Source: Hyphomicrobiales bacterium
Lineage (GTDB): Bacteria; Pseudomonadota; Alphaproteobacteria; Rhizobiales; Rhizobiaceae
Assembly: GCA_900471925.1 (NCBI GenBank)
Contig: UCGV01000016.1
Span: forward strand, 1 to 64,000
DNA length: 64,000 nt
Reading direction: 5' to 3'
Below, piece after piece: positions 52,938 through 61,148 of the stretch (position 1 is its first letter; each line of letters starts with the position of its first letter). A program made the position numbers and the translations under genes. The notes beneath the pieces are model-generated. The model did no database searches and was not told where the DNA came from. It worked only from the letters and a program-made list of their open reading frames with translations.

Positions 52938-53693
52938 TCAGACGACCGAGAAGGTCAGCCTCGCATCGTCCCCGAAACGGATATCGATCTCGCCAGGCTC
53001 GGTGAGTTCGACGGCGCCGCTCAGCGTACCCGTTGTAATGACTGCACCTGCTTTCAGCGAATCTGCCGGACGCAACGGGTCGTTGGCATAGGCGAGCAGC
53101 CAGGACACCACGTCGCCCTTCGGGTGCTTGGCAAGATCGTCATAGATCGTCTTGCCACCGTGAGTGACCTTCAGCGGCGTCTCGGCGGCGGTATCGATAA
53201 AGCTCTTCGGGATGGAGGGCCCGAGCACATAGCCGCTGTTGGCAAGACGATCCACCAGGTAAAGGTAGACGGAGATCGCGTTGGCTTCCTTGACCGCGTT
53301 GACGAGCAGCTCGGCGCCGAGATAGGCCGTGGAAATAGCATCGATCACTTCGGCACGGCTGTAGGGGGCGTCCTTTCGATAGGGCAGATCCTTGCCGAAG
53401 CGCACGGCAATCTCGGCTTCGAACTTCAGTCCCGGATACCAGGGAATGGTGGCGCCGGAAACGGCTTCCGCAAAGGGATAGATAGGGGCGGTGACCGGCT
53501 GACCGTCTGGGAAGACCGAGACTTTCCAGGCGTTGCTGGTGCAGCCGTCATCAGCTTTCACGATATCCTGCGCTTCCATAGCCTGGTGAAGACCTGCCGG
53601 CAGCTGGAACGCGCTGGTTGGCTCCTGCTTGGCGGCTTGCCGCAGACCGCGGAGCTTGGTGGCGAGCGCCCGCGGGTCGAATGATTCAGTCAT
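52938..53693 (-). CDS. 2-keto-4-pentenoate hydratase-like protein (FAH superfamily)
   Basis: A 251-aa protein of the MhpD/FAH-related hydratase group. Support includes KADDGCTSNAWKVSV, LKFEAEIAVRFGKDLP (metal-binding Glu pair) and AGAVITTGTLSG with the conserved Gly/Thr loop. These enzymes hydrate or decarboxylate 2-keto enoic acids. It lies 78 bp after rhaK on the same strand, with a small hairpin between, so it may be the last gene of the rhamnose transcript; its substrate in that setting is unclear because rhamnose here follows the phosphorylating route. Confidence 0.82.
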   Translation of the reverse strand: MTESFDPRALATKLRGLRQAAKQEPTSAFQLPAGLHQAMEAQDIVKADDGCTSNAWKVSVFPDGQPVTAPIYPFAEAVSGATIPWYPGLKFEAEIAVRFGKDLPYRKDAPYSRAEVIDAISTAYLGAELLVNAVKEANAISVYLYLVDRLANSGYVLGPSIPKSFIDTAAETPLKVTHGGKTIYDDLAKHPKGDVVSWLLAYANDPLRPADSLKAGAVITTGTLSGAVELTEPGEIDIRFGDDARLTFSVV

Positions 53694-53754
53694 GCTGTTT
53701 CCTCCATCAAATCGAGAGGTGCCACACTAGCGGTGAAGCCGAGGTGAGCAAGGC

Positions 53755-53771
53755 CAGTCTTGGAAAGACTG
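53755..53771 (-). terminator. Small hairpin after rhaK
   Basis: CAGTCTT / AAGACTG form a 7-bp stem with a 3-nt loop directly after the rhaK stop, without a U-tract. It is a weak or partial terminator at best. Confidence 0.35.
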
Positions 53772-55139
53772 TTATTCCATCGCGGCGTGCCAGCGCTCCC
53801 GATAGGCGGAAAGACCCGCTATTGCCGAGGGTGCGAAGTGCTTTTCCGCACCGGATACCGGGCTGATGCCGGCAAGCAGGGCAGCACCCTGACTGGTGCC
53901 GGTCGAACCCGGCAGTGCCATCGTATCGCGGCCGGTAATGGCGGCGAGCAGGGAGAGATAGGTCTCGTTCAACGCAAATGGACCCTCGACGATATTGGAG
54001 CCTTTGGCGCCGATCAGCCCGAGGCAGGCATCCGTCATCAGCGCGAGATAGAGACAGGCTGCAGCATATCGCTCCTCGCGGCTGGCGCCTTCCGCGCCGA
54101 TCCAGCGGCTGACCTTGCCGGGGAACGGGCCGGAGCCCGGCGCCACGTTCGGCAGCAGGATGATGCCCTTGCTCACGACATCAGCGATGGCAGCTTTTGC
54201 CTCGACATCGCCGACCTGACCGATCTCGGCCGAGAGAATTTCGAATTCCCGGCCGCCCATGAAGCGGGAGGAGGGCACGGCGCGTCCATAGGCATCGACA
54301 TTGGCAAGCGCGTCACGTTTGGCGTCGAGATGATCGAGATCGCCGCCGACGCCGAAGTTGATGACCCAGGTGCCGGTGGAAACGACGGCAAACGGAGCCT
54401 CGCGGCCGACGAGATGCGGCAGCAACGACGCGTTGGAATCGTGAATGCCGCAATAGACCGGCACGGAAATGCCGATCTCTTCGGCGATCTCAGGCAAGAC
54501 GGGACCAAGCGCATCGAATGCCGAACGGATCGGCGCCATCCGATCGCGGATGGCAAGGGCGTCAACCAACGAGGAATAGGCGCCGGTCTTCGGGTTCCAG
54601 AGATCCGTATGGCAGCCGAGAGAAGTCGTCTCGTTTGCAGTAATCCCCGTCAGTCGCGCCGACCAATATTGCGCATAGGTGAGAATGGTGGCGACTTTTG
54701 CGAATTCCTCGGGAAAGGAGGTCTTCTGGTAATGGAGCTGTGCGCCCACATTCAGGCCCATCGACAAGCGCGGCGAAAAGGTCTCCACAAAAGGCGGCCG
54801 CAACGCATCATAGGCGTCGCGGATCACTTGCGGGTATTCATGCTCGTAGTCGATGACGGGCATGGCCAGCGTACCATCGGCCCCGAGCAGGGCCGCGGCC
54901 GCGCCATGCGTTGTGATCGATATCGCGTCGAAACCCGGTTCCATCGCTAAAGCCTTTAGCGACGCAAGTGTGAAGCTCCAGAGGGCCTCGATATCGTAAT
55001 GCGGATAGAGGCCATCGCCGATGACCGTATTCGGCTGTTTGCGAACGGCAATTTCGGCACCCGTCGCACTGTCAAGCACGACGATCTTGGCGTTTGTCTT
55101 GCCGATATCGAGAACGGCGATGCGGCGGTAGTCGCTCAT
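53772..55139 (-). CDS. rhaK: Rhamnulokinase-like FGGY kinase RhaK
   Basis: A 455-aa sugar kinase. The N-terminal phosphate-1 motif is VLDIGKTNAKIVVLD, and the second ATP lobe has FAVVSTGTWVINFG and GSTGTSQGAALLAG. It phosphorylates rhamnulose (or rhamnose) in the cytosol. In R. leguminosarum the RhaK protein is also required for RhaSTPQ-dependent transport. The start is the ATG at 55139, overlapping the rhaU stop (ATGA); the upstream in-frame extension lies wholly inside rhaU. Confidence 0.93.
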   Translation of the reverse strand: MSDYRRIAVLDIGKTNAKIVVLDSATGAEIAVRKQPNTVIGDGLYPHYDIEALWSFTLASLKALAMEPGFDAISITTHGAAAALLGADGTLAMPVIDYEHEYPQVIRDAYDALRPPFVETFSPRLSMGLNVGAQLHYQKTSFPEEFAKVATILTYAQYWSARLTGITANETTSLGCHTDLWNPKTGAYSSLVDALAIRDRMAPIRSAFDALGPVLPEIAEEIGISVPVYCGIHDSNASLLPHLVGREAPFAVVSTGTWVINFGVGGDLDHLDAKRDALANVDAYGRAVPSSRFMGGREFEILSAEIGQVGDVEAKAAIADVVSKGIILLPNVAPGSGPFPGKVSRWIGAEGASREERYAAACLYLALMTDACLGLIGAKGSNIVEGPFALNETYLSLLAAITGRDTMALPGSTGTSQGAALLAGISPVSGAEKHFAPSAIAGLSAYRERWHAAME

Positions 55140-55456
55140 GGCATATGGAAGACGGTAACGAGGTCGCTTTGGACGGGAGAATTGTCGGGGTTTGACGCCA
55201 TGATATCGGCCATATGTGCCCACCATCTTTTCATGACGGGATGGTCCGGCAAGCTCGCCATGGCGTGATCCTTCGGACGCGTCAGCACCCCGAAGAGCGT
55301 ATTGGTCTCGCGGTCGAGATGGATGGAATAGTCGCTGGCGCCGGATTGGTGCAGCAGATCGACCAGGTCCGGCCAGATCTCGTCATGTCGCTTGCGGTAT
55401 TCGGCCTCCATGCCGGGATTGAGCTTCATCTTGAAGGCGTGTTTTTCCAGGTTCAT
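55136..55456 (-). CDS. rhaU: L-rhamnose mutarotase RhaU
   Basis: A 106-aa mutarotase of typical length. Conserved features are HAFKMKLNPGMEAEYRKRHD, with His24 as likely catalytic residue, EIWPDL, GASDYSIHLD and the MKRWWAHMADIM segment. It interconverts rhamnose anomers so the isomerase gets its preferred form. The start overlaps the rhaQ stop by 4 nt and the stop overlaps rhaK by 4 nt. Confidence 0.95.
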   Translation of the reverse strand: MNLEKHAFKMKLNPGMEAEYRKRHDEIWPDLVDLLHQSGASDYSIHLDRETNTLFGVLTRPKDHAMASLPDHPVMKRWWAHMADIMASNPDNSPVQSDLVTVFHMP

Positions 55457-56478
55457 TTGGCGCTCATGGCTTTGATGCGGCGGGCGATGATCGGGATTGC
55501 GATGGTGATGATCAGGAGCAGGCCGATGAAGATCGACATGACGATGCCGGGTACGTTCAGGAGGCCGAGACCGAAGGTGACGAGGCCCATGACGAAGGCA
55601 GCGATGACGACGCCGCCGATCGTGCCGGAGCCGCCGAGGATCGAAATGCCGCCGAGCACGACCATGGTCACGACTTCGAGTTCCCATCCTTGAGCGATCG
55701 AGGGACGGGTCGAGCCGAGGCGCGAGGTGAGGCAGACGGCAGCGACACCGCTCATCACGCCGGTCAGCAGGAAGAGGATGAATTTTACGCGCTCGACCGG
55801 GATACCGGAGAAGCGGGCGGCAAAATCATTGTTGCCGATCGTATAGACTTGCCGGCCGAAATTCGTCGCGTGCAGCAGGATGGCAAAGAGGATCGCCAGC
55901 ACGATGAACAGCACGAATTCGAAGGAGAAGACCCAGACGACGTAGCCCTGGCCGAAATAGGCAAAATCCGCCGGATACTTTCCGTAAGCCTGGTCGCCGA
56001 GCACGATATAGGAAATGCCGCGAAACAGGCTCATCGTGCCGATGGTAACGACGATCGAAGGCAGTTTCAGCACCGAGACGAGCACGCCGTTGAAGATACC
56101 GCAGAGAAGGCCGGTGCCGACACCGATCAGCACGAGGCCCGGCGTGCCGACGCCGACCTGCGCTGCAGCTCCCATGGCCGTCGAGGCAAGGGCGATGATG
56201 GCGGCAACCGAGAGGTCTATCTCACCGGCAATGACGAGCAGCGCCATGGCAAAGGCGATCATGGCCTTTTCGGTGAAGTTGAAGGTCGCGTCCGAGAGGT
56301 TCCAGGCATCGAGGAAGTAAGGTGAAGCCACGGAATTGAAGATGAAGATAAGGACGGCGACGCCGAAGAGCAGCACTTCCCAACTCGACATGATGCGCTT
56401 GAAGGGCGTGCCAAGCCGGTCGGGAATGACGCGTTTTTCGGGCTTTTGCGTTTCGAGAGGAGCGGAAACCATGCTCAT
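55453..56478 (-). CDS. rhaQ: Rhamnose ABC transporter permease RhaQ
   Basis: A 341-aa inner-membrane permease of the RbsC family with about nine hydrophobic segments; AGEIDLSVAAIIALAST and GGISILGGSGTIGGVVIA are typical. It forms the rhamnose channel with RhaP. It overlaps rhaP by 4 nt and rhaU by 4 nt. Confidence 0.93.
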   Translation of the reverse strand: MSMVSAPLETQKPEKRVIPDRLGTPFKRIMSSWEVLLFGVAVLIFIFNSVASPYFLDAWNLSDATFNFTEKAMIAFAMALLVIAGEIDLSVAAIIALASTAMGAAAQVGVGTPGLVLIGVGTGLLCGIFNGVLVSVLKLPSIVVTIGTMSLFRGISYIVLGDQAYGKYPADFAYFGQGYVVWVFSFEFVLFIVLAILFAILLHATNFGRQVYTIGNNDFAARFSGIPVERVKFILFLLTGVMSGVAAVCLTSRLGSTRPSIAQGWELEVVTMVVLGGISILGGSGTIGGVVIAAFVMGLVTFGLGLLNVPGIVMSIFIGLLLIITIAIPIIARRIKAMSAK

Positions 56479-57464
56479 GCTGCGACCTCCGCTGCTGCGC
56501 GGTCCCGCAGGATGATACGCCCGCGATTGCGCTCGCGCCTTGCATTGAAGACGACGGCGAGGATGATGACGGTTCCGGAGATCGCCATCTGGGTGAAAGG
56601 CGAAATGCCGATGACGGGCAGGGCGTTCTTGATGACGCCGAGAAAGAGTGCGCCGAGCACCGTTCCGGCGACTGAGCCGACGCCGCCGGCGATGGAAATG
56701 CCGCCGATCACGCAGGCCGCGACGCTGTCTAGTTCGAAACCGTTGGCGATATCGACATAGGCAACCGCATAGCGGGAAACCCAGAGATAACTTGAGAGGC
56801 CGGCAAGCGCGCCTGAGAGGACGAAAGCCAGGAATTTCGTCTTGCCGGTATCGATACCGGCATAAACGGCCGCCGTCGGGTTGCCGCCAGTCGCGTAGGC
56901 CGAGCGGCCGAACTGGCTGTAGCGTAGCAGCATATACATCAGCGCCACGATGATGATCGCGACCCAGCTCAGAACCGGCAGACCGAGGATCGGGGTGCGC
57001 GGAACGGAGAGGAAGATTGGCGTCATCTGGTGTGCATTCACCCAGGCGCCGCCCGAGAGCACGAAGGCCATGCCGCGATAGATGGTGAGTGTGCCGAGGG
57101 TGACGACGATCGGCGGGATTTCCAGGCGCCAGACGAGAAAGCCGTTGATCGAACCGAGTGTCGCGCCGATCACGATCGCTGCAAGGATCAGCACGATGAG
57201 CGGCAAGCCTGGGAAGGCTGCATTCATCATCGCGATTGCCATGCCGGTGAAGGCGAGGTTCGCCGCGACGGAGAGGTCGATCGATTTCGTCAGGATGACC
57301 GTCATCTGGGCAAGCGCCAGAATGATGAGGATTGCCGTATCGTTGAAGATGCCGGCGAGATTATCCGGTGTCGCGAAGTCGGCTGCGCGCGTCGAAAAGA
57401 CGGCGATCATCACCACGATGATGACGAAGAGCAGGGTTTCGCGTTTTCTGATCAGTCTCATCAT
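56475..57464 (-). CDS. rhaP: Rhamnose ABC transporter permease RhaP
   Basis: A 329-aa RbsC-type permease and partner of RhaQ (TKSIDLSVAANLAFTG, GGISIAGGVGSVAGTVLG). The ATG at 57464 has GAGGTGA at good distance; an in-frame ATG at 57482 would overlap rhaT by 8 nt and is the alternative. Confidence 0.92.
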   Translation of the reverse strand: MMRLIRKRETLLFVIIVVMIAVFSTRAADFATPDNLAGIFNDTAILIILALAQMTVILTKSIDLSVAANLAFTGMAIAMMNAAFPGLPLIVLILAAIVIGATLGSINGFLVWRLEIPPIVVTLGTLTIYRGMAFVLSGGAWVNAHQMTPIFLSVPRTPILGLPVLSWVAIIIVALMYMLLRYSQFGRSAYATGGNPTAAVYAGIDTGKTKFLAFVLSGALAGLSSYLWVSRYAVAYVDIANGFELDSVAACVIGGISIAGGVGSVAGTVLGALFLGVIKNALPVIGISPFTQMAISGTVIILAVVFNARRERNRGRIILRDRAAAEVAA

Positions 57465-57474
57465 GCCCGTCACC

Positions 57475-59028
57475 TCATGCATTTCCGGTCGCCGCGCGCA
57501 CGAGCGCTTCCGGCGAAAGCTGATCGCGCTCGTAAAGCCCGGCCGACAGACCTTCCTTCATGACCAGCACGCGGTCCGACATGCCGATGATTTCGGGCAG
57601 TTCGGAGGAGATCATGATGATGGAGAGGCCTTCGGCGGCAAGCTCGCTGATAAAGCCATGGACGGCCGCCTTCGAACCGATATCGATACCCTTGGTCGGC
57701 TCATCGAGTATGATGACCTTGGGCATGGTCGCCAGCCACTTGCCGATAACGACCTTCTGCTGGTTGCCGCCCGAAAGGGTACCAACGGGTACGGAAAGGG
57801 CAGCAGCACGCAGGTCCAGCCGCTCGGCATATTTGCGGGCGAGCGCGAATTCTTCCGCCGCCTGAAGGAAGCCCTTGCGCGAGGTGCGCGTCAGCGACGG
57901 CAGCGTCATGTTTTGATAGATCGGCATCGGCAGCGCCAGGCCGTGGCGGCCGCGCTCTTCCGGCACATAGACGATGCCGGCGCGGATGGCGTCATGCGGG
58001 GAACTGATCGAAATTTCCCGGCCTTCGAGCGTCAGCCTGCCGGAAAGCGGCTTGGTGATGCCGAAGAGCGATTGGGCCAGTTCCGAACGTCCGGCGCCGA
58101 TCAGGCCATAGATGCCGAGAATTTCGCCCTTGCGCAGCGTCAGCGAAATATCGCGGAATTCGGTGCGATGGCTGTATTTCTCGACCTGGAGTACGGGTGC
58201 GCCGATCGCCACGTCGATCTTCGGAAAGGCGTTCTCAACGTCGCGGCCGACCATCATGCGGACGATCTCGTCCTGCGGCGTCTCCTTCAGCTTGCCATGG
58301 CCGACAGCGCGGCCGTCGCGGAAGACGACGTAATTGTCGGCGATCTCGTACAGCTCATCGAACTTGTGACTGATGAAGAGGATGGCCTTGCCGCTTGCCT
58401 TCAAGCCCTCGACGATGCGGAACAGATCGTCGATCTCCTTGCGCGAGAGCGCGGCTGTCGGTTCGTCCATGATGACGATGCGGGCCTCGATCGACAAAGC
58501 GCGGGCGATTGCCACGAGATGGCGCTGCGCAATCGAGAGATCCTTCAGGCGGATCGTCGGATCGATATTGCTTTCAAGCGAGGTCAGCAGCGCTCTGGCG
58601 CGGCTGTTCATCTCGCTCCAGTCTATAGTGCGCCAGCGGGTGCGCGGCGCGTGACCGAGGAAGATATTTTCAGCGACCGAAAGCTCGTCGAAGAGCACGG
58701 TTTCCTGGTGAATGGCGGTTACACCCGCATCGATAGCCGCCTGCGCCGTCGCAAAGGTCACGGCGTGGCCGTCAACCAGGATTTCGCCTTCATTGGGGCG
58801 GTAGATGCCGGTCAGGATCTTGACGAGCGTGGACTTGCCCGCGCCGTTTTCGCCGATCAGTGCCGTCACCTTGCCGGGATAGAGCGCGATGCTGACATTA
58901 TCGAGCGCCTTCACGCCCGGAAAGATCTGCGAGATGCCACGCATTTCCAGAATGGCGGGTGCGTCGTCGGCTTTATGGTCCGCGACGGGATGTTGAAGGG
59001 CAGGGGTCATCAGCAAGCTTACCACCAT
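57475..59028 (-). CDS. rhaT: Rhamnose ABC transporter ATPase RhaT (tandem domains)
   Basis: A 517-aa sugar ATPase with two nucleotide-binding domains, as in RbsA/XylG. Domain 1 has Walker A GENGAGKST and Walker B IVIMDEPTAALS; domain 2 has degenerate GLIGAGRSEL, then LSGGNQQKVVIGKW and IILDEPTKGID. It energises RhaPQ. An ATG at 59010 is another possible start. A hairpin separates it from rhaS. Confidence 0.93.
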   Translation of the reverse strand: MVVSLLMTPALQHPVADHKADDAPAILEMRGISQIFPGVKALDNVSIALYPGKVTALIGENGAGKSTLVKILTGIYRPNEGEILVDGHAVTFATAQAAIDAGVTAIHQETVLFDELSVAENIFLGHAPRTRWRTIDWSEMNSRARALLTSLESNIDPTIRLKDLSIAQRHLVAIARALSIEARIVIMDEPTAALSRKEIDDLFRIVEGLKASGKAILFISHKFDELYEIADNYVVFRDGRAVGHGKLKETPQDEIVRMMVGRDVENAFPKIDVAIGAPVLQVEKYSHRTEFRDISLTLRKGEILGIYGLIGAGRSELAQSLFGITKPLSGRLTLEGREISISSPHDAIRAGIVYVPEERGRHGLALPMPIYQNMTLPSLTRTSRKGFLQAAEEFALARKYAERLDLRAAALSVPVGTLSGGNQQKVVIGKWLATMPKVIILDEPTKGIDIGSKAAVHGFISELAAEGLSIIMISSELPEIIGMSDRVLVMKEGLSAGLYERDQLSPEALVRAATGNA

Positions 59029-59039
59029 CGAAAGAGAAG

Positions 59040-59060
59040 CCCGGCGGCAAAGCCGCCGGG
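59040..59060 (-). other. Intercistronic hairpin between rhaS and rhaT
   Basis: A perfect 9-bp stem CCCGGCGGC / GCCGCCGGG with a 3-nt loop lies 23 bp after the rhaS stop and lacks a U-tract. It likely protects rhaS mRNA, giving more binding protein than transporter. Confidence 0.6.
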
Positions 59061-59083
59061 TGTCCGTTCATGATCTCTGGAAA

Positions 59084-60079
59084 TTAGAAGACTTTGGAGA
59101 ACTGGTCGATGTTCGAGGCATTGTAGACGAAGGGGTCTGCCATAGCGGCTTCGCCGTTTTCGCCAATCTTGATCTTGCCCATACGGCCGGCTTCGATTTC
59201 GCTGCCCGGCTTGCCATCGGCATCACCCTTTGCGAGGTGATAGGCGATCTGCGTTGCGGAATAGCCGAGGTCGATCGGGTTCCAGATGGCGAATTCCTTC
59301 GTGGCACCCGACTTGATTGCGCCTGCCATTTCAGACGGCAGACCGAGACCGGTCACGTAGACCTTGCCGACCAGACCCTTGTCTTCGACAACCTTGGAGG
59401 CCGCGAGAACGCCAACCGTCGTCGGAGCGACGATGACCTTGACGTTCGGGTTGGACTTCAGGAGGCCTTCGGCTTCACGGTAGGACTTGTCCGAGAGGTC
59501 GTCGCCGTAAACGGTGGTGACGAGGTTGAGGCCCGAGAAGTCCTTGAGTTGCTTCTTCATCTGGTCGATCCAGATGTTCTGGTTCGTCGAGGTCGTCGTT
59601 GCAGACAGGATGGCGAAGTCACCCTTGCCGCCGTCGAGATGATCCTTGACGAGCGTCAGGCACATCTTGCCGATCAGCTCGTTGGACGACGGGTTGAGCT
59701 GCAGGATGCGGCCTTCCGGAGCGACGCCGGAGTCCCAGGAGATGACCTTGATGCCGCGCTGAGCGGCCTTCTTCAGGGCCGGAACAACGGCATCCGGGTC
59801 GTTTGCCGAGATGGCGATGGCATCAACACCCTGAGCGATCAGCGAGTTGATGACTTCGATCTGGCCTTCGGCCGTCGTGCTCGTCGGGCCGGTATAGATG
59901 ACTTCCACACCGCCGAGTTCCTTGGCCGCTTCCTGAGCGCCCTTGTTGGCGGCATCGAAGAAGCCGTTGCCGAGCGACTTTACGACGAGGCCGATCTTGA
60001 TGTCCTTGGCGCTTGCTGCGCCGGCCATCATGGCGACGGCAAACGCCACGCCGATTGCAAGTGTCTTTGCAAGTTTCAT
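59084..60079 (-). CDS. rhaS: Rhamnose-binding periplasmic protein RhaS
   Basis: A 331-aa RbsB-type binding protein with a signal peptide (about residues 1-23, ending ASA). KDIKIGLVVKSLGNGFFDAA and GVDAIAISANDPDAVVPAL are typical of the RhaS/AI-2-type group. It captures rhamnose in the periplasm. The ATG at 60079 follows GGGAGGA. Note that rhaS here is the binding protein, not the E. coli AraC regulator of that name. Confidence 0.94.
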   Translation of the reverse strand: MKLAKTLAIGVAFAVAMMAGAASAKDIKIGLVVKSLGNGFFDAANKGAQEAAKELGGVEVIYTGPTSTTAEGQIEVINSLIAQGVDAIAISANDPDAVVPALKKAAQRGIKVISWDSGVAPEGRILQLNPSSNELIGKMCLTLVKDHLDGGKGDFAILSATTTSTNQNIWIDQMKKQLKDFSGLNLVTTVYGDDLSDKSYREAEGLLKSNPNVKVIVAPTTVGVLAASKVVEDKGLVGKVYVTGLGLPSEMAGAIKSGATKEFAIWNPIDLGYSATQIAYHLAKGDADGKPGSEIEAGRMGKIKIGENGEAAMADPFVYNASNIDQFSKVF

Positions 60080-60126
60080 GTCATGTCCTCCCAATGAGTT
60101 TTAGACTTCCACACCTCGACGGCGCC

Positions 60127-60939
60127 TCATGCGACCGACGAGGAATCCTCCTTCACAACCTGCGCCACCGGGCTCGCCACCACGAGCCGGACGCCGGCAT
60201 TCTCGACCATGCGAGCTGCTTCCTCCGAGATGCCGTCATCGGTGATGACAACAGAAACGCGGTCGAGCGGGCAAAGAATAAGGCTCGACCGGCGATTGAA
60301 TTTGCTTGAATCGACCATGACGACGAGTTCGTCGGCCTGGTGCATCAGCTTCTGTTCACTCTGGATGATGAGGGCATCCGCCTCCATGATGCCGAGCGGG
60401 CCGACGCCCTGGGCGCCGATGAACATGCGTCGCGCATAGAAATTGCGGATCGCATCATTGTCGAAAGGCGATAGGATCAGGCTCTGCTCGCGATAGATCG
60501 CGCCGCCCGGTACCGTCACGGTATTTTTGGAATGTTTCACCAGATGTTCGGCAATGGCGAAGGAATTGGTCATGACCTGCATGCGATGGCCGGCCATGTA
60601 GTGCACCATCTGGAAAGTCGTGGTGCCGCCATTGATGATGATGGCATCGCCTGCTTCACAGAGATCGACGGCTGCGCGCGCGATTGAGCGTTTTTTATCG
60701 ATATTGACTGATTCTGAAACCCTGAACGGCCGTCCTGCAAGGTTTCCGAGCTGCGGCGGATGAACGGCTTCCGCACCGCCGCGAACGCGCCGGATCTTGC
60801 CCTGCACATGAAGAGCCGCAATGTCGCGCCTGATCGTCGCTTCAGAAGCGTCCGTCAGTTCGGAAATGTCCTGAATCGTGACGACGGACTTTTCCTGAAC
60901 GGCGCTTAAGATAATGCGATGGCGTTCGCGTTCGTGCAT
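60127..60939 (-). CDS. rhaR: DeoR-family rhamnose regulator RhaR
   Basis: A 270-aa DeoR-type regulator. The N-terminal helix-turn-helix (EKSVVTIQDISELTDASEAT, then IRRDIAALHVQGKIRR) is followed by a sugar-isomerase-fold sensor domain (INGGTTTFQMVHYM, VVMVDSSKF). It is the first gene of rhaRSTPQUK and likely controls both this operon and the divergent rhaDI. GGAGGAG precedes the ATG. Two matched operators lie upstream. Confidence 0.94.
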   Translation of the reverse strand: MHERERHRIILSAVQEKSVVTIQDISELTDASEATIRRDIAALHVQGKIRRVRGGAEAVHPPQLGNLAGRPFRVSESVNIDKKRSIARAAVDLCEAGDAIIINGGTTTFQMVHYMAGHRMQVMTNSFAIAEHLVKHSKNTVTVPGGAIYREQSLILSPFDNDAIRNFYARRMFIGAQGVGPLGIMEADALIIQSEQKLMHQADELVVMVDSSKFNRRSSLILCPLDRVSVVITDDGISEEAARMVENAGVRLVVASPVAQVVKEDSSSVA

Positions 60940-60983
60940 TGGGCTCCTCCTCTTGTCATATTTATTTCGTATCCGTTAAAGCC

Positions 60984-60989
60984 TGTCAA
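60984..60989 (-). promoter_or_regulatory. -35 hexamer of the rhaRSTPQUK promoter
   Basis: TTGACA on the minus strand 45 bp upstream of rhaR, with the A/T-rich AATAAA 17 bp further on as a loose -10. It overlaps the left operator copy (60987-61002). Confidence 0.5.
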
Positions 60990-61002
60990 TCAGAAACGAT
61001 CA
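60987..61002. promoter_or_regulatory. Left RhaR operator candidate
   Basis: CAATCAGAAACGATCA. Its reverse complement matches the right copy at 14 of 16 positions. It overlaps the -35 region of the rhaR promoter, fitting repression by RhaR. Confidence 0.6.
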
Positions 61003-61037
61003 TAAATTTTCATACTGCGATGCAACATAATCGAATT

Positions 61038-61053
61038 TGATCGTTTTCGATTG
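61038..61053. promoter_or_regulatory. Right RhaR operator candidate
   Basis: TGATCGTTTTCGATTG, an inverted copy of the left site with 51 bp between centres (about five helical turns). It overlaps the -35 hexamer of the rhaDI promoter. Confidence 0.6.
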
Positions 61054-61079
61054 ACAAGCGCCATTTTGATGCGCGATAC
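61051..61079 (+). promoter_or_regulatory. rhaDI promoter
   Basis: TTGACA (61051-61056), a 17-bp spacer and CGATAC (61074-61079) resemble a sigma-70-type promoter 70 bp upstream of rhaD. Confidence 0.55.
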
Positions 61080-61148
61080 CGTGAGCGAAAGGGCGGGCTT
61101 ATCGCCGCGCCCCGCATGCCTATACACAGGCCTATATGGGAGGATGAC

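Noticed and set aside
57082..59073. 663-aa open frame antisense to rhaT and rhaP
   Set aside because: Antisense shadow of clear ABC transporter genes; no family motif.
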